From positions 62,001 to 126,000 of the forward strand of contig NZ_NPKR01000006.1 of the NCBI RefSeq assembly GCF_008329535.1: a DNA stretch of 64,000 bases, in the 5' to 3' direction. The position numbers and the translations under genes are program-made. The notes under the pieces were generated by a model that had not been told where the DNA came from, made no database searches, and saw nothing but the letters and a program-made list of their open reading frames with translations. Shown here piece by piece: positions 19,845 to 31,205 of this stretch (its first letter is position 1; each line of letters begins with the position of its first letter). Source of the stretch: Mycolicibacterium sp. P1-18. GTDB taxonomy: Bacteria > Actinomycetota > Actinomycetes > Mycobacteriales > Mycobacteriaceae.

Positions 19845-19926
19845 CGCCGGTCTCGGAATCTGACGTGTTCGGGACGGCGGGTGTGGGGCGCGATCACGCC
19901 CGCCGGGGTCAGGTAGTTTGCTGGAA

Positions 19927-21153
19927 ATGCCCTCACGCCAGTCGTTGCGCGCGCTGGACGCCGTCAACTTCTTCCTCGCCGACGTCCGCGACGGGTTGGG
20001 TCCGTACCTCGCGATCTACCTCCTCGCCGTCCGCGGGCCCGAGCACGGCTGGAACGAGGCGACCGTCGGATCGGTGATCACCATCGCCGGCATCGTGGGG
20101 CTGCTCTCCCAGACCCCGGCGGGCATTCTGATCGACCGGGTGAAGAACAAGCGGGCGATCATCGTCGTCGCCGCCCTCGCCGTCACGGTCAGCTCGGTGG
20201 TGCTGCCCTTCGTCAGCGGGTTCGCCCTGATCGCGATCAGTCAGTCGGTGGCGTCACTCGCCGCCGCGATCTTCGCCCCGGCGATCGCCGCCGTCACCCT
20301 CGGGCTGATGGGGCCGCGGATGTTCGCCCCGAGGATCGGCCGCAACGAGGCGTTCAACCACGCTGGCAACGCCACCGCCGCGGGCGTCGCCGCGCTGCTC
20401 GCCTGGTCCCTCGGGCCCGTCGTGGTGTTCTGGCTGATGGGCGTGCTGGCGGTGCTCAGCGTGGTGGCCACCTCGCGCATCCGCGGCGACGAGATCGACG
20501 ACCAACTGGCCCGCGGGCTCACCCCCGACGACGACGACGGCGCGTCGGTCGGCGCGTGGACCACGCTGGTGACCAACCGCCCGCTGATGATCTTCGCGAT
20601 CATCGCGTTCACGTTCCACCTGGCCAACGCGGCGATGCTGACGTCGGTCAGCCAGCTGCTGACCCGGGTGGTCGGCAAGGACAGCGCCACCTCGCTGGTC
20701 GCGCTGTGCATCCTGGCCGCGCAACTCGTGATGGTGCCCGTGGCGATCGTGGTGGGCCGCAAGGCCGACAGCTGGGGCCGAAAACCGATCTTCCTGGTCG
20801 CCTTCGCGGTGCTGACGCTGCGCGGGTTGCTCTACACCGTGTCGGACAACGCGGCCTGGCTGCTGGCCGTGCAGGCCCTCGACGGCATCGGGGCCGGCAT
20901 CTTCGGCGCGCTGTTCCCCATCGTGATCGCCGACCTCACCCGCGGATCGGGGCGGTTCAACGTGGCCCAGGGTGCGGTGGCGACCGTGCAGGGCATGGGC
21001 GCCGCCCTGAGCGCGACGGTGGCCGGCTTCGTCATCGTCAGCGAGGGCTACACGATCGCGTTCTGGACGTTGGCCGCCGTCGCCGGAATCGGCCTGGTCC
21101 TCTACGCCAAGCTGATGCCCGAGACCAAGCTGGCGACTAGCGCCGCTGTCTAG
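19927..21153 (+). CDS. MFS transporter
   Basis: A 408-residue major facilitator protein with about 12 hydrophobic helices. The cytoplasmic loop 2-3 motif [13 protein letters not shown] follows a TPAG segment, and the second half has the matching [13 protein letters not shown]. Acidic DDDDD in the central loop (near 200) separates the halves. The substrate cannot be read from sequence. The ATG at 19927 is chosen over a TTG at 19918; neither has a strong ribosome site. It converges on rlmB. Confidence 0.8.
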   Translation: MPSRQSLRALDAVNFFLADVRDGLGPYLAIYLLAVRGPEHGWNEATVGSVITIAGIVGLLSQTPAGILIDRVKNKRAIIVVAALAVTVSSVVLPFVSGFALIAISQSVASLAAAIFAPAIAAVTLGLMGPRMFAPRIGRNEAFNHAGNATAAGVAALLAWSLGPVVVFWLMGVLAVLSVVATSRIRGDEIDDQLARGLTPDDDDGASVGAWTTLVTNRPLMIFAIIAFTFHLANAAMLTSVSQLLTRVVGKDSATSLVALCILAAQLVMVPVAIVVGRKADSWGRKPIFLVAFAVLTLRGLLYTVSDNAAWLLAVQALDGIGAGIFGALFPIVIADLTRGSGRFNVAQGAVATVQGMGAALSATVAGFVIVSEGYTIAFWTLAAVAGIGLVLYAKLMPETKLATSAAV

Positions 21154-22075
21154 CGATCTCCGCCAGCACGACACCCGCGGCCACCGAGGCGTTCAACGAC
21201 TCCGTCGGTCCCGCCATCGGGATGGACACGATCGCGTCGCAGTTCTCGCGCACCAGGCGGGACAACCCCTTGCCCTCGGAGCCGACCACGACGACCATCG
21301 GACCGCTGGCGTCGAGCTCGTCGAGCTGGGTGTCGCCGCCCGCGTCGAGGCCCACCACCAGCAGGCCCTCGTCCTTCCAGCTCTGCAGCGTCCGAGTCAG
21401 GTTGGTGGCCCGTCCGACGCGAAGCCGCGCCGCCGCGCCGGCACTGGTGCGCCATGCGACCGCGGTCACCGACGCCGAACGCCGCTGCGGGATCACCACG
21501 CCGTGGCCACCGAACGCGGCCACCGAACGCACGATCGCGCCCAGGTTCCTGGGGTCGGAGATGTTGTCCAACGCCACCAGCAGCGCCGGCGTCGAATCCG
21601 CCTTGGCGGCCCGCAGCAGGTCGTCGGGATGGGCGTAGTTGTACGGCGGCACCTGCAGCGCGATGCCCTGGTGCAGACCGTTGGCGCTGATGCGGTCCAG
21701 GTCGTGCTTCTGCACCTCGAGGATCGCGATGCCCTTGTCGGCGGCCAGTTGCACGGACTCGGTGAGCCGCTCGTCGGACTCGGTGCCCAGCACCACCCAC
21801 AGGGCGGTGGCGGGGACGCCGGCGCGCAGGCACTCCAACACCGGGTTGCGGCCCAGCACGACTTCGGTCTCGTCGGTCTTCTTGTGCCGGCCCTGGTCCT
21901 TGCGGGCCGCGGCCGCGGCACGCTTGCCCGCGGGGTGGTGCGGCCGCGCCTTCGCAGGCGGGGTGGCGCCCTTGGCTTCCAGCCCGCGTCTACGAACGCC
22001 GCCGGAGCCGATCGTCGGCCCCTTCTTGGTGCCCGCCTTGCGTACCGCGCCGCGTCGTTGGGAGTTGCCTGCCAT
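21137..22075 (-). CDS. rlmB: RlmB-type 23S rRNA 2'-O-methyltransferase (SpoU/TrmH)
   Basis: A 312-residue SPOUT methyltransferase. A basic, probably disordered tail of about 70 residues (many KKG, RRR, KAR) precedes the substrate-binding domain ([15 protein letters not shown]) and the knotted catalytic domain: motif 1 [12 protein letters not shown], motif 2 [12 protein letters not shown] and motif 3 [18 protein letters not shown]. It methylates a guanosine ribose of 23S rRNA (G2251 in E. coli) using AdoMet. Its ATG overlaps the cysS stop by one base (TAATG). Confidence 0.88.
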   Translation of the reverse strand: MAGNSQRRGAVRKAGTKKGPTIGSGGVRRRGLEAKGATPPAKARPHHPAGKRAAAAARKDQGRHKKTDETEVVLGRNPVLECLRAGVPATALWVVLGTESDERLTESVQLAADKGIAILEVQKHDLDRISANGLHQGIALQVPPYNYAHPDDLLRAAKADSTPALLVALDNISDPRNLGAIVRSVAAFGGHGVVIPQRRSASVTAVAWRTSAGAAARLRVGRATNLTRTLQSWKDEGLLVVGLDAGGDTQLDELDASGPMVVVVGSEGKGLSRLVRENCDAIVSIPMAGPTESLNASVAAGVVLAEIARQRR

Positions 22076-23493
22076 TACTTGTTGCCTCCGTCGCCGAGCT
22101 CCCACTGTGGTCCGTCGGCGGTGTCGGTGACGACGATGCCAGCCGCCTTCAGCCGATCCCGGATCTCGTCGGCCTTCGCCCAGTCTCGTTGTTCGCGGGC
22201 CTCCGCGCGACCCTTGAGTGCCCACTGGACGAGTTCGTCGATCGCCGCAAGCGCGGCCGACGTCTCGTCCCGCGACTCCCAGCGCTCGTCGAGCGGGTCG
22301 CAGCCGAGGATGCCCATCATCGCGCGGATGGACCTCGCGTGGGTCATCGCCGTCTCGTGGTCGCCCGCGTCGAGGGCGCGATTGCCCTCGGCCCGTGCGG
22401 CGTGCACCTCGGCCAGCGCGGCGGGGACGGCGAGGTCGTCGTCCAGCGCGGCACCGAACTTCTCGGTCCAGTCGCCGGGGACGACGGTGCCCACCCGGTT
22501 GCGCACGCGATGGAGGAAGTCCTCGATGCCGGTGTAGGCCTTGACCGCGTCCTGCAGGGCGGTCTCGGAGAACTCCAGCATCGACCGGTAATGCGCGGAG
22601 CCCAGGTAGTAACGAAGCTCGGCAGCCCGAACCCGTTGCAGCACAGCGGGAATCGCCAACACGTTGCCGAGGGACTTGCTCATCTTCTCGCCACCCATGG
22701 TGACCCAGCCGTTGTGCATCCAGTACTGCGCGAAACCGTCGCCGGCCGCGCGCGCCTGCGCAATCTCGTTCTCGTGGTGCGGGAAGACCAGGTCCATCCC
22801 GCCGGCGTGGATGTCGAAGGCCGAGCCCAGGTAGGTCTCGCACATCGCGACGCACTCGGTGTGCCACCCCGGACGGCCGGGGCCCCACGGCGTCGGCCAG
22901 GACGGTTCGCCCGGCTTGGCGCCCTTCCACAGCGTGAAGTCACGCGGGTCGCGCTTGCCCGTCGCGACGCCCTCGCCCTGATGCACGTCGTCGATCCGGT
23001 GACCGGAGAGTTGGCCGTAGCCCGGGTAGCTCAGCACGTCGAAGTAGACGTCACTGCCGCCTTCCCGGGTGTCCCGGTAGGCGTGGCCCCCGTCGATAAG
23101 CCGCTCGATGAGCTCGACCATCTGGGTGATGTGGCCGGTAGCGCGCGGTTCGGCCGACGGCGGCAGCACGCCGAGGGCGTCGTAGGCGGAACTGAAGGCG
23201 CGCTCGAACGTCGCCGCCCACTCCCACCACGGACGGCCGGCGTCGGCGGCCTTGATGAGGATCTTGTCGTCGATGTCGGTGACGTTGCGGATGAAGGCGA
23301 CGTCGAAGCCCTTCGCGGTCAGCCAGCGGCGCAGGACGTCGAACGCCACGCCACTGCGCACGTGCCCGATGTGGGGCAGCCCCTGGACGGTGGCGCCGCA
23401 GAGATAGATCGACGCGTGTCCGTCGCGCAGGGGGACGAAGTCACGCACCACACCCGTCATGGTGTCGTGAATTCGCAGGGGCTGAACGGTCAC
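22075..23493 (-). CDS. cysS: Cysteinyl-tRNA synthetase
   Basis: A 472-residue class I aminoacyl-tRNA synthetase. HIGH is at 41-44, KMSKS at 270-274, and zinc ligands are Cys32, Cys214, a His of FPHHENE (239/240) and Glu243. It charges tRNA-Cys in the cytoplasm. The GTG at 23493 gives the family length (469 in M. tuberculosis). The frame is open to 23526 with an alternative start. The operon is ispF-cysS-rlmB; ispF ends 36 bases upstream. Confidence 0.95.
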   Translation of the reverse strand: MTVQPLRIHDTMTGVVRDFVPLRDGHASIYLCGATVQGLPHIGHVRSGVAFDVLRRWLTAKGFDVAFIRNVTDIDDKILIKAADAGRPWWEWAATFERAFSSAYDALGVLPPSAEPRATGHITQMVELIERLIDGGHAYRDTREGGSDVYFDVLSYPGYGQLSGHRIDDVHQGEGVATGKRDPRDFTLWKGAKPGEPSWPTPWGPGRPGWHTECVAMCETYLGSAFDIHAGGMDLVFPHHENEIAQARAAGDGFAQYWMHNGWVTMGGEKMSKSLGNVLAIPAVLQRVRAAELRYYLGSAHYRSMLEFSETALQDAVKAYTGIEDFLHRVRNRVGTVVPGDWTEKFGAALDDDLAVPAALAEVHAARAEGNRALDAGDHETAMTHARSIRAMMGILGCDPLDERWESRDETSAALAAIDELVQWALKGRAEAREQRDWAKADEIRDRLKAAGIVVTDTADGPQWELGDGGNK

Positions 23494-23529
23494 GACGGGC
23501 CAGCTTACCGGCCCGTCAGCGCTCAACTG

Positions 23530-24009
23530 TCATCCTTGCTCGTCTGGTGTTATCAAGGCCGTCGCGATCGCGGCCAGACCTTCGCCACGGCCGGTCAAGC
23601 CGAGCCCGTCGGTGGTCGTCGCCGACACCGACACCGGTGCCTCCAGCAGTGCCGACAGCAGCTGCTGCGCCTCGACGCGGCGGGGCCCGATCTTCGGCCG
23701 GTTACCAATCACCTGGACCGCGGCGTTGCCGACCCGGAACCCCTCGGCCCGAAGCAGTCCGTGCACGTGGCGCAGCATGTCGGCACCGCCCACACCGCGC
23801 CACTCTGGACGATCGGTGCCGAAGACGGAGCCCAGATCGCCGAGGCCGGCTGCGCTGAGCAGAGCATCGCAAATCGCATGCGCGGCGACGTCTCCGTCGG
23901 AATGCCCAGCACAGCCGTCGGCGTCATCGAATTCCAAGCCCAGCAGCCAGCACGGCCGCCCAGCTTGGATGGGGTGTACGTCGGTCCCGAGACCGATTCT
24001 GAAGTTCAT
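23530..24009 (-). CDS. ispF: 2-C-methyl-D-erythritol 2,4-cyclodiphosphate synthase
   Basis: A 159-residue IspF, the cyclisation step of the MEP isoprenoid pathway. Metal ligands Asp10 and His12 (GTDVHP) and His44 (DVAAHAICD) are present, as are the SATTTDGLG and TGRGEG motifs. In M. tuberculosis and relatives, ispD normally sits between carD and ispF. Here only 40 bases separate them, with no ispD and no recognisable remnant. Confidence 0.95.
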   Translation of the reverse strand: MNFRIGLGTDVHPIQAGRPCWLLGLEFDDADGCAGHSDGDVAAHAICDALLSAAGLGDLGSVFGTDRPEWRGVGGADMLRHVHGLLRAEGFRVGNAAVQVIGNRPKIGPRRVEAQQLLSALLEAPVSVSATTTDGLGLTGRGEGLAAIATALITPDEQG

Positions 24010-24049
24010 TGCTGTTCACCACCGCAGCGACGCTGCAGTGGCGACGACG

Positions 24050-24607
<558 letters not shown>

Positions 24608-24810
24608 TCAGGGGCACCGCGGGTGAAGACTAGGGGTTGACACGGTCGGAAATCCGTGCAACGCGCAGGGCTCGCGGGCCCTCCGGGAACGGGGCGAGGA
24701 GTCCCGTCGCACCGCCCTCGGCTTCCACCGCTACTCACTACCTACTACTCTGCATAGTCGACACTCGGGATGCACGTCACGGTCGTCCCGTCGCCGAGCA
24801 GGAGGCTTCA

Positions 24811-25404
24811 GTGACGCTCTCGAAATCGCGCACTTCCGTCGTCGGACTGGCCGCGTGCGGGCTGTCCGCCGCCATCGTCCTGTCCGGTTGTGGTGCAGGC
24901 CAGATCTCCCAGACGGCCACTCAGATGCCGGCCGTCAACGGCACCCTGGCCTGGGTGGGCGACCCCACCTCGGGCATCGCCCTTCGCAACGTGCACCTGC
25001 GCGCGCCCCAGACCGCCGACTACGTCCGGCCGGGCGACGAGGCGGAGCTGATCTTCGTGGCCGTCAACGAGTCCGCCGAGAACGGCGACAAGCTGGTGTC
25101 GATCACCTCCGACGTCGGCACCGTCAGCGTCAGCGGCGACGCCCAGGTCCCCGCCGGCGGCACCCTCGTCGTGGGCACCCCGGACGGCACTCCGAGCGCG
25201 CTGGACGCCACCGAGGGCGCCAACACCGTCGAGGCCACCGTCCGGCTCTCCAAGCCGATCACCAACGGCCTGAACTACCCCTTCACCTTCACCTTCGAGC
25301 GCAACGGCCAGACCCAGGTCAACGTGCCGATCTCCGCCGGCGAGGCACCCCGCCGCGAGGCGGCCGTCGAGGCGGGCGCCGAAGCCGACACGGGCGGCCA
25401 CTGA
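24811..25404 (+). CDS. lpqE: Lipoprotein LpqE-like
   Basis: A 197-residue lipoprotein. The signal ends in VLSGC, a good lipobox (Cys at about 27). The mature part is beta-rich with the copper-chaperone-like (PCuAC-related) layout but lacks an obvious H/M metal motif. The tail is acidic and Ala/Glu-rich. Position between carD and radA matches LpqE of M. tuberculosis. The GTG follows a strong AGGAGG. The 272-base gap to carD holds both divergent promoters and nothing else I can name. Confidence 0.85.
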   Translation: MTLSKSRTSVVGLAACGLSAAIVLSGCGAGQISQTATQMPAVNGTLAWVGDPTSGIALRNVHLRAPQTADYVRPGDEAELIFVAVNESAENGDKLVSITSDVGTVSVSGDAQVPAGGTLVVGTPDGTPSALDATEGANTVEATVRLSKPITNGLNYPFTFTFERNGQTQVNVPISAGEAPRREAAVEAGAEADTGGH

Positions 25405-25450
25405 GCCTCACCGCCCCGGTTCTGTCGGTGCGGACCGATACGGTCTGCAC

Positions 25451-26857
25451 GTGGCAAAGGTCGGTTCCAAGGCACGTTCGCAGCACCGTTGTTCGGAGTG
25501 CCAGCACGTCACCGCGAAGTGGGTCGGCCGATGCCCGGACTGCGGTAGTTGGGGCACCGTCGACGAGATCGCCGTCCTCACCCCGATCACGGGTGCAGGC
25601 ACCAACCGCGCCGTCGCCCCGAGTTCGCCCGCCGTCCCGATCAGCTCGATAGACCCCGGCACCACCAGGCACTTCGCCACCGGCGTCAGTGAGCTCGACC
25701 GGGTGCTCGGCGGCGGCCTGGTCCCCGGGTCGGTGACCCTGCTGGCCGGCGATCCGGGCGTCGGGAAGTCGACCCTGCTGCTCGAGGTCGTCCACCGCTG
25801 GGCGCAGTCCGGCCGCCGTGCGCTGTACCTGTCCGGCGAGGAGTCCGCGGGCCAGATCCGGCTCCGCGCGGAACGCACCGGATGCACCCACGACGAGGTG
25901 TTCCTCGCCGCCGAGTCCGACCTGCAGACCGCGCTCGGCCACATCGAACAGGTCAAGCCGTCGCTCATCGTCGTCGACTCGGTGCAAACCATGTCGACCA
26001 CCGAGGCCGACGGCGTCACCGGTGGCGTCACCCAGATTCGGGCGGTCACCACCGCCTTGACGATGGCCGCGAAGACCACCGGGGTGGCGATCATCCTCGT
26101 CGGCCACGTGACCAAGGACGGCGCCATCGCGGGGCCTCGTTCGCTGGAGCACCTCGTCGACGTGGTGATGCACTTCGAGGGCGACCGTTCCTCGGCGCTC
26201 CGGATGGTGCGGGGTGTCAAGAACCGCTTCGGCGCGGCCGACGAGGTCGGCTGTTTCCTGTTGCACGACAACGGGATCGAAGGAGTCGCCGATCCATCCG
26301 GACTGTTCCTCGACCAGCGGCCGCAACCGGTGTCCGGCACGTCGGTGACGGTGACCCTCGACGGCAAGCGGCCACTCATCGGAGAGGTTCAAGCGCTCAT
26401 CGGTTCCGCCTCGGCAGGCAATCCGCGGCGGGCGGTCAGCGGCATCGACTCGGCCCGCGCGGCGATGATCACCGCGGTGCTCGAGAAGCGCGCACACCTC
26501 AACGTCGGCCAGAACGACATCTACCTGTCGACGGTCGGCGGCATGCGACTCACCGATCCGTCCTCCGATCTGGCCGTGGCTCTCGCGATCGCCTCGGCAT
26601 ACGCCGACATTCCGATGCCGACGACGGTGGTGGCCATCGGCGAGGTCGGTCTCGCCGGCGACCTTCGCCGGGTGACCGGCATGGACCGGCGCCTGGCGGA
26701 AGCGGCCCGGCTCGGTTTCACGACCGCGGTGGTTCCGCCGGGGGTCAAGGACGTGCCACCCGGGTTGACGGTGCAGTCGGCCGACAACATCTCGGGAGCC
26801 TTGCGGGTGCTCAGGAACATCTCCGACAATGTGAGGGACAATGGCGGCCGACGCTAG
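25451..26857 (+). CDS. radA: RadA, DNA repair ATPase (Sms)
   Basis: A 468-residue RecA-like branch-migration protein. It has an N-terminal C4 zinc finger (CSEC near residue 14, CPDC near 29), Walker [10 protein letters not shown], the diagnostic KNRFG motif, and a C-terminal Lon-protease-like domain. It processes recombination intermediates. The GTG start has little ribosome site. disA follows 5 bases downstream, the usual actinobacterial radA-disA pairing. Confidence 0.95.
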   Translation: MAKVGSKARSQHRCSECQHVTAKWVGRCPDCGSWGTVDEIAVLTPITGAGTNRAVAPSSPAVPISSIDPGTTRHFATGVSELDRVLGGGLVPGSVTLLAGDPGVGKSTLLLEVVHRWAQSGRRALYLSGEESAGQIRLRAERTGCTHDEVFLAAESDLQTALGHIEQVKPSLIVVDSVQTMSTTEADGVTGGVTQIRAVTTALTMAAKTTGVAIILVGHVTKDGAIAGPRSLEHLVDVVMHFEGDRSSALRMVRGVKNRFGAADEVGCFLLHDNGIEGVADPSGLFLDQRPQPVSGTSVTVTLDGKRPLIGEVQALIGSASAGNPRRAVSGIDSARAAMITAVLEKRAHLNVGQNDIYLSTVGGMRLTDPSSDLAVALAIASAYADIPMPTTVVAIGEVGLAGDLRRVTGMDRRLAEAARLGFTTAVVPPGVKDVPPGLTVQSADNISGALRVLRNISDNVRDNGGRR

Positions 26858-26862
26858 GAGGG

Positions 26863-27984
26863 ATGATGGCCGTGAAGGCTGCCAGAAGCGGGCGCGGCAA
26901 CGTCGTCCAGCTTGCTCGACCGACGCTGCGTGAGACCCTCGGACAGCTTGCCCCCGGTACCGAACTCCGCGACGGTCTCGAGCGCATCCTGCGTGGTCGT
27001 ACCGGCGCGCTGATCGTGCTCGGCTTCGACGACTCGGTCGAGGCCATCTGCGACGGCGGCTTCGCACTCGACATCGCCTATGCGCCGACCAGACTGCGCG
27101 AGTTGTCCAAGATGGACGGCGCGGTCGTGCTGTCCAGCGACGGAACGCGCATCCTGCGCGCGAACGTCCAACTCGTCCCCGACCCGTCGATTCCTACCGA
27201 CGAGTCGGGCACCCGGCACCGGTCGGCCGAGCGTACCGCCGTGCAGACCGGCTATCCCGTTGTCTCCGTCAGCCATTCGATGAGCATCGTCACGGTCTAT
27301 GTCGCGGGCGAGCGGCACGTGGTCCCCGATTCCGCGACCATCCTGTCGCGGGCCAACCAGACGATCGCGACCCTCGAGCGATACAAGGCCCGTCTCGACG
27401 AGGTCAACCGGCAGCTCTCCACCGCCGAGATCGAGGACTTCGTGACGCTGCGCGACGTCATGACCGTGGTGCAGCGACTGGAGATGGTGCGACGCATCAG
27501 CCTCGAGATCGACGCCGACGTCGTCGAATTGGGCACCAACGGGCGCCAGCTCAAGCTGCAGCTCGAAGAACTCGTCGGCGACAACGACACCGCCCGTGAA
27601 CTGATCGCGCGTGACTACCACTCCAATCCCGACCCGCCCTCGACGGCTCAGGTGCTCGCGACGCTCGACGAGCTGGACACCCTCAGCGACAACGAGCTTC
27701 TCGACTTCACTGCGCTGGCAAGGGTTTTCGGTTATCCGTCGACGCTCGAGGCGCAGGATTCCGCGATGAGTTCGCGGGGCTACCGTGCGATGGCCGGCAT
27801 TCCGCGGTTGCAATTCGCCCACGTCGATTTGCTGGTCCGGTCGTTCGGGTCGCTGCAGGGCGTGCTGGCCGCGAGCGCCAACGACCTGCAGTCGGTGGAC
27901 GGCATCGGATCGATGTGGGCCAGGCACGTCAGGGAAGGACTTTCCCAGCTTGCCGAGTCGACGATCGCCGACCAGCTGGCCTGA
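26863..27984 (+). CDS. disA: DisA, diadenylate cyclase and DNA integrity scanner
   Basis: About 373 residues. The N-terminal DAC domain has the catalytic MDGAVVLS (DGA) and GTRHRSAE (RHR) motifs, the central region is a helical spine, and the C-terminal part is a helix-hairpin-helix DNA-binding domain ([15 protein letters not shown]). It makes c-di-AMP from ATP and is sensitive to branched DNA. The start is uncertain: GGAGG directly abuts ATG 26863 and is better spaced for ATG 26866 or GTG 26872. Confidence 0.93.
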   Translation: MMAVKAARSGRGNVVQLARPTLRETLGQLAPGTELRDGLERILRGRTGALIVLGFDDSVEAICDGGFALDIAYAPTRLRELSKMDGAVVLSSDGTRILRANVQLVPDPSIPTDESGTRHRSAERTAVQTGYPVVSVSHSMSIVTVYVAGERHVVPDSATILSRANQTIATLERYKARLDEVNRQLSTAEIEDFVTLRDVMTVVQRLEMVRRISLEIDADVVELGTNGRQLKLQLEELVGDNDTARELIARDYHSNPDPPSTAQVLATLDELDTLSDNELLDFTALARVFGYPSTLEAQDSAMSSRGYRAMAGIPRLQFAHVDLLVRSFGSLQGVLAASANDLQSVDGIGSMWARHVREGLSQLAESTIADQLA

Positions 27985-28117
27985 GCCGGGTCATCCCGCA
28001 TGTGGCACTGACGTATTCGGGGGCACGGGCGCCGGTTATGCACAGTTGACGATTCATCCACAGATCGCAGGCAGGCTGCCGCTTTCCCGGTAAACCCGTC
28101 GTTCACCGCGAGTAAAT

Positions 28118-28133
28118 TCGAATGTATGTTCGA
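28118..28133. promoter_or_regulatory. LexA (SOS) box-like palindrome over the 13E12 gene start
   Basis: TCGAATGTATGTTCGA matches the mycobacterial LexA box TCGAAC-N4-GTTCGA except for one base in the left arm. The ATG of the HNH gene lies inside it (28126-28128). Several 13E12-family genes of M. tuberculosis are reported to be DNA-damage inducible, which fits. Confidence 0.7.
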
Positions 28134-29712
28134 TTCGGTTGTTGCCTCCACCTCCGGCACTTCGGGTGCCGGTGTGGTGGAGACGTGGTCGCGGACGGAG
28201 TCCGCGGCGTGCGCCCGCAAGGTGACGGCCATGGCGGGCATGCTGGAGACCGCCTACAACGCGTCCGACTCGGAATCCCGTGACCTATGGTGCGTGGACA
28301 ACTTCGACGCCGTGGCAGCCCACATCGGGGCGGCGTTGCGGATCACCACCGGCGCCGCGTCCAACCAACTGCTGATCGCCGTGGCCCTGCACGAACGCTT
28401 CCCCCTCGTCGCCGCCGTCTTTGCCGAGGGACTCATCACCTACCAACTGGTCCGCACCGTGGTGCAGCGCGGCGCCCTGGTCGTCGACCCGGATGCCTTG
28501 CATGAACTCGATGCGTTGTTGGCCGAGGCGCTGAGCAGCCGGGAACCGATGTCGGTGGCCGTGTTCGAGAAGACGGTGGACGCGTTCGTGGCCCGGGTCG
28601 ACCCGCAGGCGGTCATCCGCACCGAGACCCGCGCGCGGGGACGGTCGGTGGAGGTCGGGGACGAGGACGGCAGCGGAATGGCGACGGTCTTCGCGACGCT
28701 GTTCGCCACCGACGCGAAGGCCGTCGACGCCCGCATGGACGCACTGGCCAGGACCGTGTGCCCGGCTGATCCACGGACGTTGGATCAGCGGCGTGCCGAC
28801 GCGATGGGGGCGCTGGCCCACGGCGCGGACCGCCTGGCCTGCCTCTGCGGAGCGGATGACTGCCCGGCCGGGGAGAACCCGCCCTCGACCGGGGTGGTGG
28901 TCTACGTGATTGCGTCCGCGGACACCGTCGCGACTCCCGAGCCACCAGCACCACCGCCACCTGCACCTGCACCTGCACCGGAGCCTGCGTCGGAGCCCAC
29001 CGAGCCCGTCGCAGAAAGGCCCTCGGATGAGGCTCCCGCCGACGAGCGCTCCGCCCTCGACGGCGAAGCCCCGACCATGTTCGCCAAGCCGCTAAGGGAG
29101 CTCACGCTCACCGAAGCCCTCACCCCCGCGCCTGGTCGCTTCTCCAACCTGCGACCCGCGGCGATGATGGGCGGCCAGTTCCTTCCCGGTTCGATCGCGT
29201 GCCGGGCCACGGTAGGGGCGACGATCACCCGGATCGTCCACCCCGGCCAAGCGCCGCCGGAATCCCGCTACCGGCCGTCGAAGAGGCTGGCCGACTTCGT
29301 CCGCTGTCGCGACCTGACGTGTCGCTTCCCAGGCTGCCGAGCGCCCGCGACTAATTGCGACGTGGATCATACGATTCCGTGGCCGTGCGGACCAACGGCG
29401 GCATCCAACCTGAAATGCCTATGCCGTCGACATCACTTGCTGAAAACCTTCTGGGGTGGCGAGAACGGTTGGCGCGACGAACAACTCGACGACGGCACCG
29501 TCATCTGGACCGCACCCGACGGCCGGCAGTACGTCACCACACCGGGCAGTCGGCTGCTGTTCCCCGAACTGTCGGAACCGACCTCCACAGTGAACGCCAC
29601 CGGAGCGCGGCCACAGCACACGGGCGGGCTCACCATGCCGCGGCGAAGAACTACTCGAGCCGAGGACCGCGCCGCCCGCGTCCAACGCGAACGCGAATGG
29701 AACGGGCAGTGA
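28126..29712 (+). CDS. 13E12 repeat family protein (DUF222 + HNH nuclease)
   Basis: A 528-residue, apparently full-length member of the REP13E12 family. The DUF222 domain fills about 30-270. A low-complexity Pro/Ala/Glu linker (about 265-320) comes from a CCTGCA-like codon repeat. The C-terminal HNH domain has RDLTCRFPGC, CDVDHTIPW and NLKCLCRRHH, carrying the zinc cysteines and catalytic histidine. The nuclease target is unknown. It interrupts the disA to Rv3587c-like order seen in M. tuberculosis, consistent with this family's dispersed, mobile-like distribution. A LexA-like box covers the start. Confidence 0.9.
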   Translation: MFDSVVASTSGTSGAGVVETWSRTESAACARKVTAMAGMLETAYNASDSESRDLWCVDNFDAVAAHIGAALRITTGAASNQLLIAVALHERFPLVAAVFAEGLITYQLVRTVVQRGALVVDPDALHELDALLAEALSSREPMSVAVFEKTVDAFVARVDPQAVIRTETRARGRSVEVGDEDGSGMATVFATLFATDAKAVDARMDALARTVCPADPRTLDQRRADAMGALAHGADRLACLCGADDCPAGENPPSTGVVVYVIASADTVATPEPPAPPPPAPAPAPEPASEPTEPVAERPSDEAPADERSALDGEAPTMFAKPLRELTLTEALTPAPGRFSNLRPAAMMGGQFLPGSIACRATVGATITRIVHPGQAPPESRYRPSKRLADFVRCRDLTCRFPGCRAPATNCDVDHTIPWPCGPTAASNLKCLCRRHHLLKTFWGGENGWRDEQLDDGTVIWTAPDGRQYVTTPGSRLLFPELSEPTSTVNATGARPQHTGGLTMPRRRTTRAEDRAARVQREREWNGQ

Positions 29713-29714
29713 AG

Positions 29715-30497
29715 CTAGTTGCCCGCGGGCGCGGGAACTTCGGGCGGCGGTGCGTCAGCGGGGGCCGGGGGCGCTTCGCCCGCCGGCACGTTCGCGGGCG
29801 CGGCCAAGGTGAAGGGCACGGTCGCCGACCGCAGGTTGCCCAGCTGGACGACCAGGTTGTAGGTGCCAGGTCCGATCGGCTGGCGCGGGAGCGGGCAGTT
29901 CGCGGCGGAACCCATTCCGGTCCAGGTCACCTCGGTGGTCACCTGCTCGCCGGGGTTGAACGTCTTCACCAGCGTCTCGTTCGAGGGCGCGCAGTCGAGG
30001 TTCGACCAGAGCCGGTTGTTGTCCAGCCCGTAGACGTAGGCCGCCAGCACCGCGGCGCCGACGTCGCGCTTGCACGCCACCAGCCCGATGTTGGTGACCA
30101 CCATGGTGAACTTCGGCTGGTCACCGACGACGTAGTTCGGCTGGCTGGTGATGCCCTTCACCGCGAGGGTGGAGTCGGGGCAGTCGTCGCCCGCGTTCAA
30201 CACCGGAGGCGGCACGACGGCCTCGACCGGCGTCGGGGTGGGCGCGGGAGACTGCTGAGCCGGCGGCAGGATCGGCGTCTTGATCTCGGGGTTGGCACCG
30301 GGCAGCTGCGTCGCGGCGGGAGCCGCCGTCGGGCTCGGCTGAGTGGCGGTCGAATCCCCACCGGTGCTGTTCGCGAACACCACCACGGCGATTGCAATGA
30401 CGATGACGAGGACCAGGGCCCCCACGCCTATCGCGAGAAACCGCCTGCGCCGGTAGATCTCCGGCGGCAGCGGGTGATGCGGTTCAGTTTCCAGCAC
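29715..30497 (-). CDS. Single-pass membrane protein (Rv3587c-like), unknown function
   Basis: About 260 residues. A basic YRRRR segment is followed by one transmembrane helix (about 20-42), then a long Pro/Thr/Ala linker and an extracytoplasmic domain with four cysteines (DDCPDST, ACKRD, LDCAPS, ANCPLP), probably two disulfides in an Ig-like fold. The tail is Pro-rich. The GTG at 30497 is preferred because TACCGT, a -10 match, lies 6 bases upstream, suggesting a leaderless mRNA; an upstream GTG at 30521 is possible. Function unknown. Confidence 0.78.
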   Translation of the reverse strand: MLETEPHHPLPPEIYRRRRFLAIGVGALVLVIVIAIAVVVFANSTGGDSTATQPSPTAAPAATQLPGANPEIKTPILPPAQQSPAPTPTPVEAVVPPPVLNAGDDCPDSTLAVKGITSQPNYVVGDQPKFTMVVTNIGLVACKRDVGAAVLAAYVYGLDNNRLWSNLDCAPSNETLVKTFNPGEQVTTEVTWTGMGSAANCPLPRQPIGPGTYNLVVQLGNLRSATVPFTLAAPANVPAGEAPPAPADAPPPEVPAPAGN

Positions 30498-30556
30498 GAG
30501 ACTACGGTAAGGCCAGCTCACACATAGCCGTCTGACCTCGCCCGGCGTGTCGCCCG

Positions 30557-31177
30557 TCAGCTCACGCCGATGTCACCCACGTGCTCGCGGAGAACCGCCC
30601 GGCCGTCGGCGAGGTGGTAGGTCACACCGGCGATGGCCAGCTTCCCGGACTCGACGGCATCCGACACCGCCTTGGACCGGCTGACGAGCTGCTTGGCGGT
30701 CGCCGTGACGTGGCGTGCCTCGAATTCGTCGACCCGGGTCAGGCCCTCGTTCCGGCCCAGCAGGATCGACGGGGTGATGCGCTCGACGATGTCGAGGACG
30801 TAGCCGCCGGGGATCTCACCGTCGTCGAGCGCGGACAGTGTCGCCTTGACCGCGCCACAGCTGTCGTGACCGAGGACCACGATGAGCGGCACGTTGAGCA
30901 CCGTGACCGCGTACTCGATGGAGCCGAGAACCGCCGAGTCCAGCACGTGGCCGGCGGTGCGCACCACGAACATGTCGCCGAGGCCCTGGTCGAAGATAAT
31001 CTCGGCGGCGACGCGGCTGTCGGCGCAACCGAACACCACCGCGGTCGGCTTCTGACCGTCGGCCAAGCTCGCGCGGTGCTGGATGCTCTGGCTGGGATGC
31101 TCGGGCGTACCGGCGACGAACCGGTCGTTACCCTCGCTGAGTGCCTTCCATGCGGTTATCGGACTCGTGTTTGGCAT
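30557..31177 (-). CDS. canB: Beta-class carbonic anhydrase
   Basis: A 206-residue beta-carbonic anhydrase converting CO2 and bicarbonate. Zinc ligands and dyad are visible: FGCADSR (Cys and the Asp-Arg dyad), then HDSCG (His and Cys). VRTAGHVLD is the family's middle motif. Length and position match CanB (Rv3588c, 207 residues). It diverges from mutY with 28 bases between starts. Confidence 0.93.
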   Translation of the reverse strand: MPNTSPITAWKALSEGNDRFVAGTPEHPSQSIQHRASLADGQKPTAVVFGCADSRVAAEIIFDQGLGDMFVVRTAGHVLDSAVLGSIEYAVTVLNVPLIVVLGHDSCGAVKATLSALDDGEIPGGYVLDIVERITPSILLGRNEGLTRVDEFEARHVTATAKQLVSRSKAVSDAVESGKLAIAGVTYHLADGRAVLREHVGDIGVS

Positions 31178-31205
31178 GGCCACATTGTGCCCGGAGATGG
31201 TCCTG

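Noticed and set aside
24010..24049. Possible ispD remnant in the carD-ispF spacer
   Set aside because: Short translations of the spacer match no IspD segment I can recall; 40 bases are too few to support a pseudogene call.
28930..28990. Tandem CCTGCA-like repeat, considered as a minisatellite
   Set aside because: It is the codon repeat of the Pro/Ala linker inside the HNH gene, in frame, and needs no separate explanation.
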